In this document: piece by piece, positions 63,670 to 64,000 of the stretch
How positions within the stretch are numbered: the stretch's first letter is position 1
How the letters are laid out: each line of letters starts with the position of its first letter
From: Vibrio hippocampi
GTDB taxonomy: Bacteria > Pseudomonadota > Gammaproteobacteria > Enterobacterales > Vibrionaceae
Length of the DNA: 64,000 nucleotides
Reading direction: 5' to 3'
NCBI RefSeq assembly: GCF_921292975.1
Contig: NZ_CAKLCM010000002.1
Span: 1,302,001 to 1,366,000, forward strand
Program-made: the position numbers and the translations under genes
Notes under the pieces: generated by a model
Told to the model about the DNA's origin: nothing
The model's database searches: none
Seen by the model: the letters and a program-made list of their open reading frames with translations, nothing else

Positions 63670-64000
63670 TCAACCGATCGCTCTTAAATGTACAGCACCT
63701 GTTACTGACAATGAACCTACTGCTGCATCATCGATGTAACTACTCCACCACTCCATCATTTTTCGTCGGCGTTCCAGGTAATCTGTTCGATTATAGGCAG
63801 AGCGGATAGCATTACGGTCCTGGTGAGCTAAAGCTGCTTCAATGATATCCGGATCAAAACCTCTTTCATTCAACGTAGTACTGGCGAGAGAGCGCATACC
63901 ATGCGCGGTGGTGCGGTCTTTGAACCCGATGCGTCCCAGGGCCTTATTGATGGTCTCAGAGTCAATAGACCGCTTAGGGAAGCGCATAGATGGAAATACA
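63670..64000 (-). CDS. P4-type tyrosine integrase, C-terminal part (runs off the window)
   Basis: The visible 109 codons continue in frame to the window edge (VFPSMRFPKRSIDSE), so the gene starts beyond 64000. Catalytic region: AHGMRSLASTTLNERG (Arg and His box), ALAHQDRNAIRSAYNR (His and the nucleophilic Tyr at AYNR) and LERRRKMMEWW. This is the normal C-terminus of P4/CP4-type integrases of about 400 residues. It should catalyse integration and excision of the island at a tRNA gene located just beyond the right edge. Confidence 0.93.
   Translation of the reverse strand, partial: VFPSMRFPKRSIDSETINKALGRIGFKDRTTAHGMRSLASTTLNERGFDPDIIEAALAHQDRNAIRSAYNRTDYLERRRKMMEWWSSYIDDAAVGSLSVTGAVHLRAIG

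Overview
The window reads as a Vibrionaceae chromosome segment, probably Vibrio. The grounds are about 45% GC base use, a cellulose (bcs) operon of the R/P-like-Q-A-B-C-Z type, an agmatine deiminase locus, an ECF sigma/threonine kinase pair of the EcfP/PknT type, and tyrosine-integrase islands carrying AlpA, RadC and DUF2787 genes. Species cannot be fixed from the sequence alone.

Core-like part (1-25.3 kb). At 0.3-7.4 kb a divergent agmatine deiminase locus encodes antiporter, agmatine deiminase, putrescine carbamoyltransferase and a triple-domain RidA protein on the minus strand, with carbamate kinase and a TetR regulator on the plus strand. Together they would import agmatine, convert it to putrescine and carbamoyl phosphate, and make ATP. 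At 7.45-17.9 kb a tight minus-strand operon encodes cellulose synthase (BcsA/BcsB), its export channel (BcsC), cellulase (BcsZ), BcsQ and a small leading protein. At 18-19.7 kb lie small lipoprotein-like and charged proteins. At 20.0-25.3 kb a plus-strand cluster encodes a lipoprotein, a four-helix membrane protein, a PPP-type phosphatase, an ECF43-like sigma factor and a membrane-bound Ser/Thr kinase, which reads as a phosphorylation-controlled sigma switch.

Boundary zone (25.3-31 kb). Three copies of one terminator hairpin occur here. Two of them (28.1 and 30.9 kb) are joined to a tRNA-3'-end-like sequence. A decayed integrase C-terminus sits beside the last. Between the copies are a 495-residue periplasmic coiled-coil protein, a tiny gene, and a LysR/MATE pair. 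I read this as a stack of old integrations into one tRNA gene lying beyond the right edge.

Island (about 30.9 kb to beyond 64 kb). Left cargo, 31.1-49.1 kb: a class 1 DISARM phage-defence operon (drmD-drmMI-drmA-drmB-drmC) ending in a NERD-nuclease/SF1-helicase gene and preceded on the same strand by an HNH endonuclease and a cytosine-C5 methyltransferase, so the block has features of more than one system. Right part, 49.3-63.6 kb: a P4/CP4-57-like satellite backbone with five AlpA-type regulators, two YfjJ-like proteins (one fused to a phage N6-adenine methylase), RadC, two DUF2787 proteins, a DUF3987 primase/helicase-like protein, a WYL regulator with a small membrane-protein operon, an intact IS481-family element that splits a small gene, and two cargo genes (SUMF1-fold protein and NYN-LOTUS protein) beside the integrase, which runs off the right edge.

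The best candidates for undescribed biology are the extended DISARM block, the SUMF1-fold/NYN-LOTUS pair with its divergent 363-residue neighbour, and the WYL-led operon at 53-55 kb. No CRISPR array, rRNA gene or complete tRNA gene was seen.
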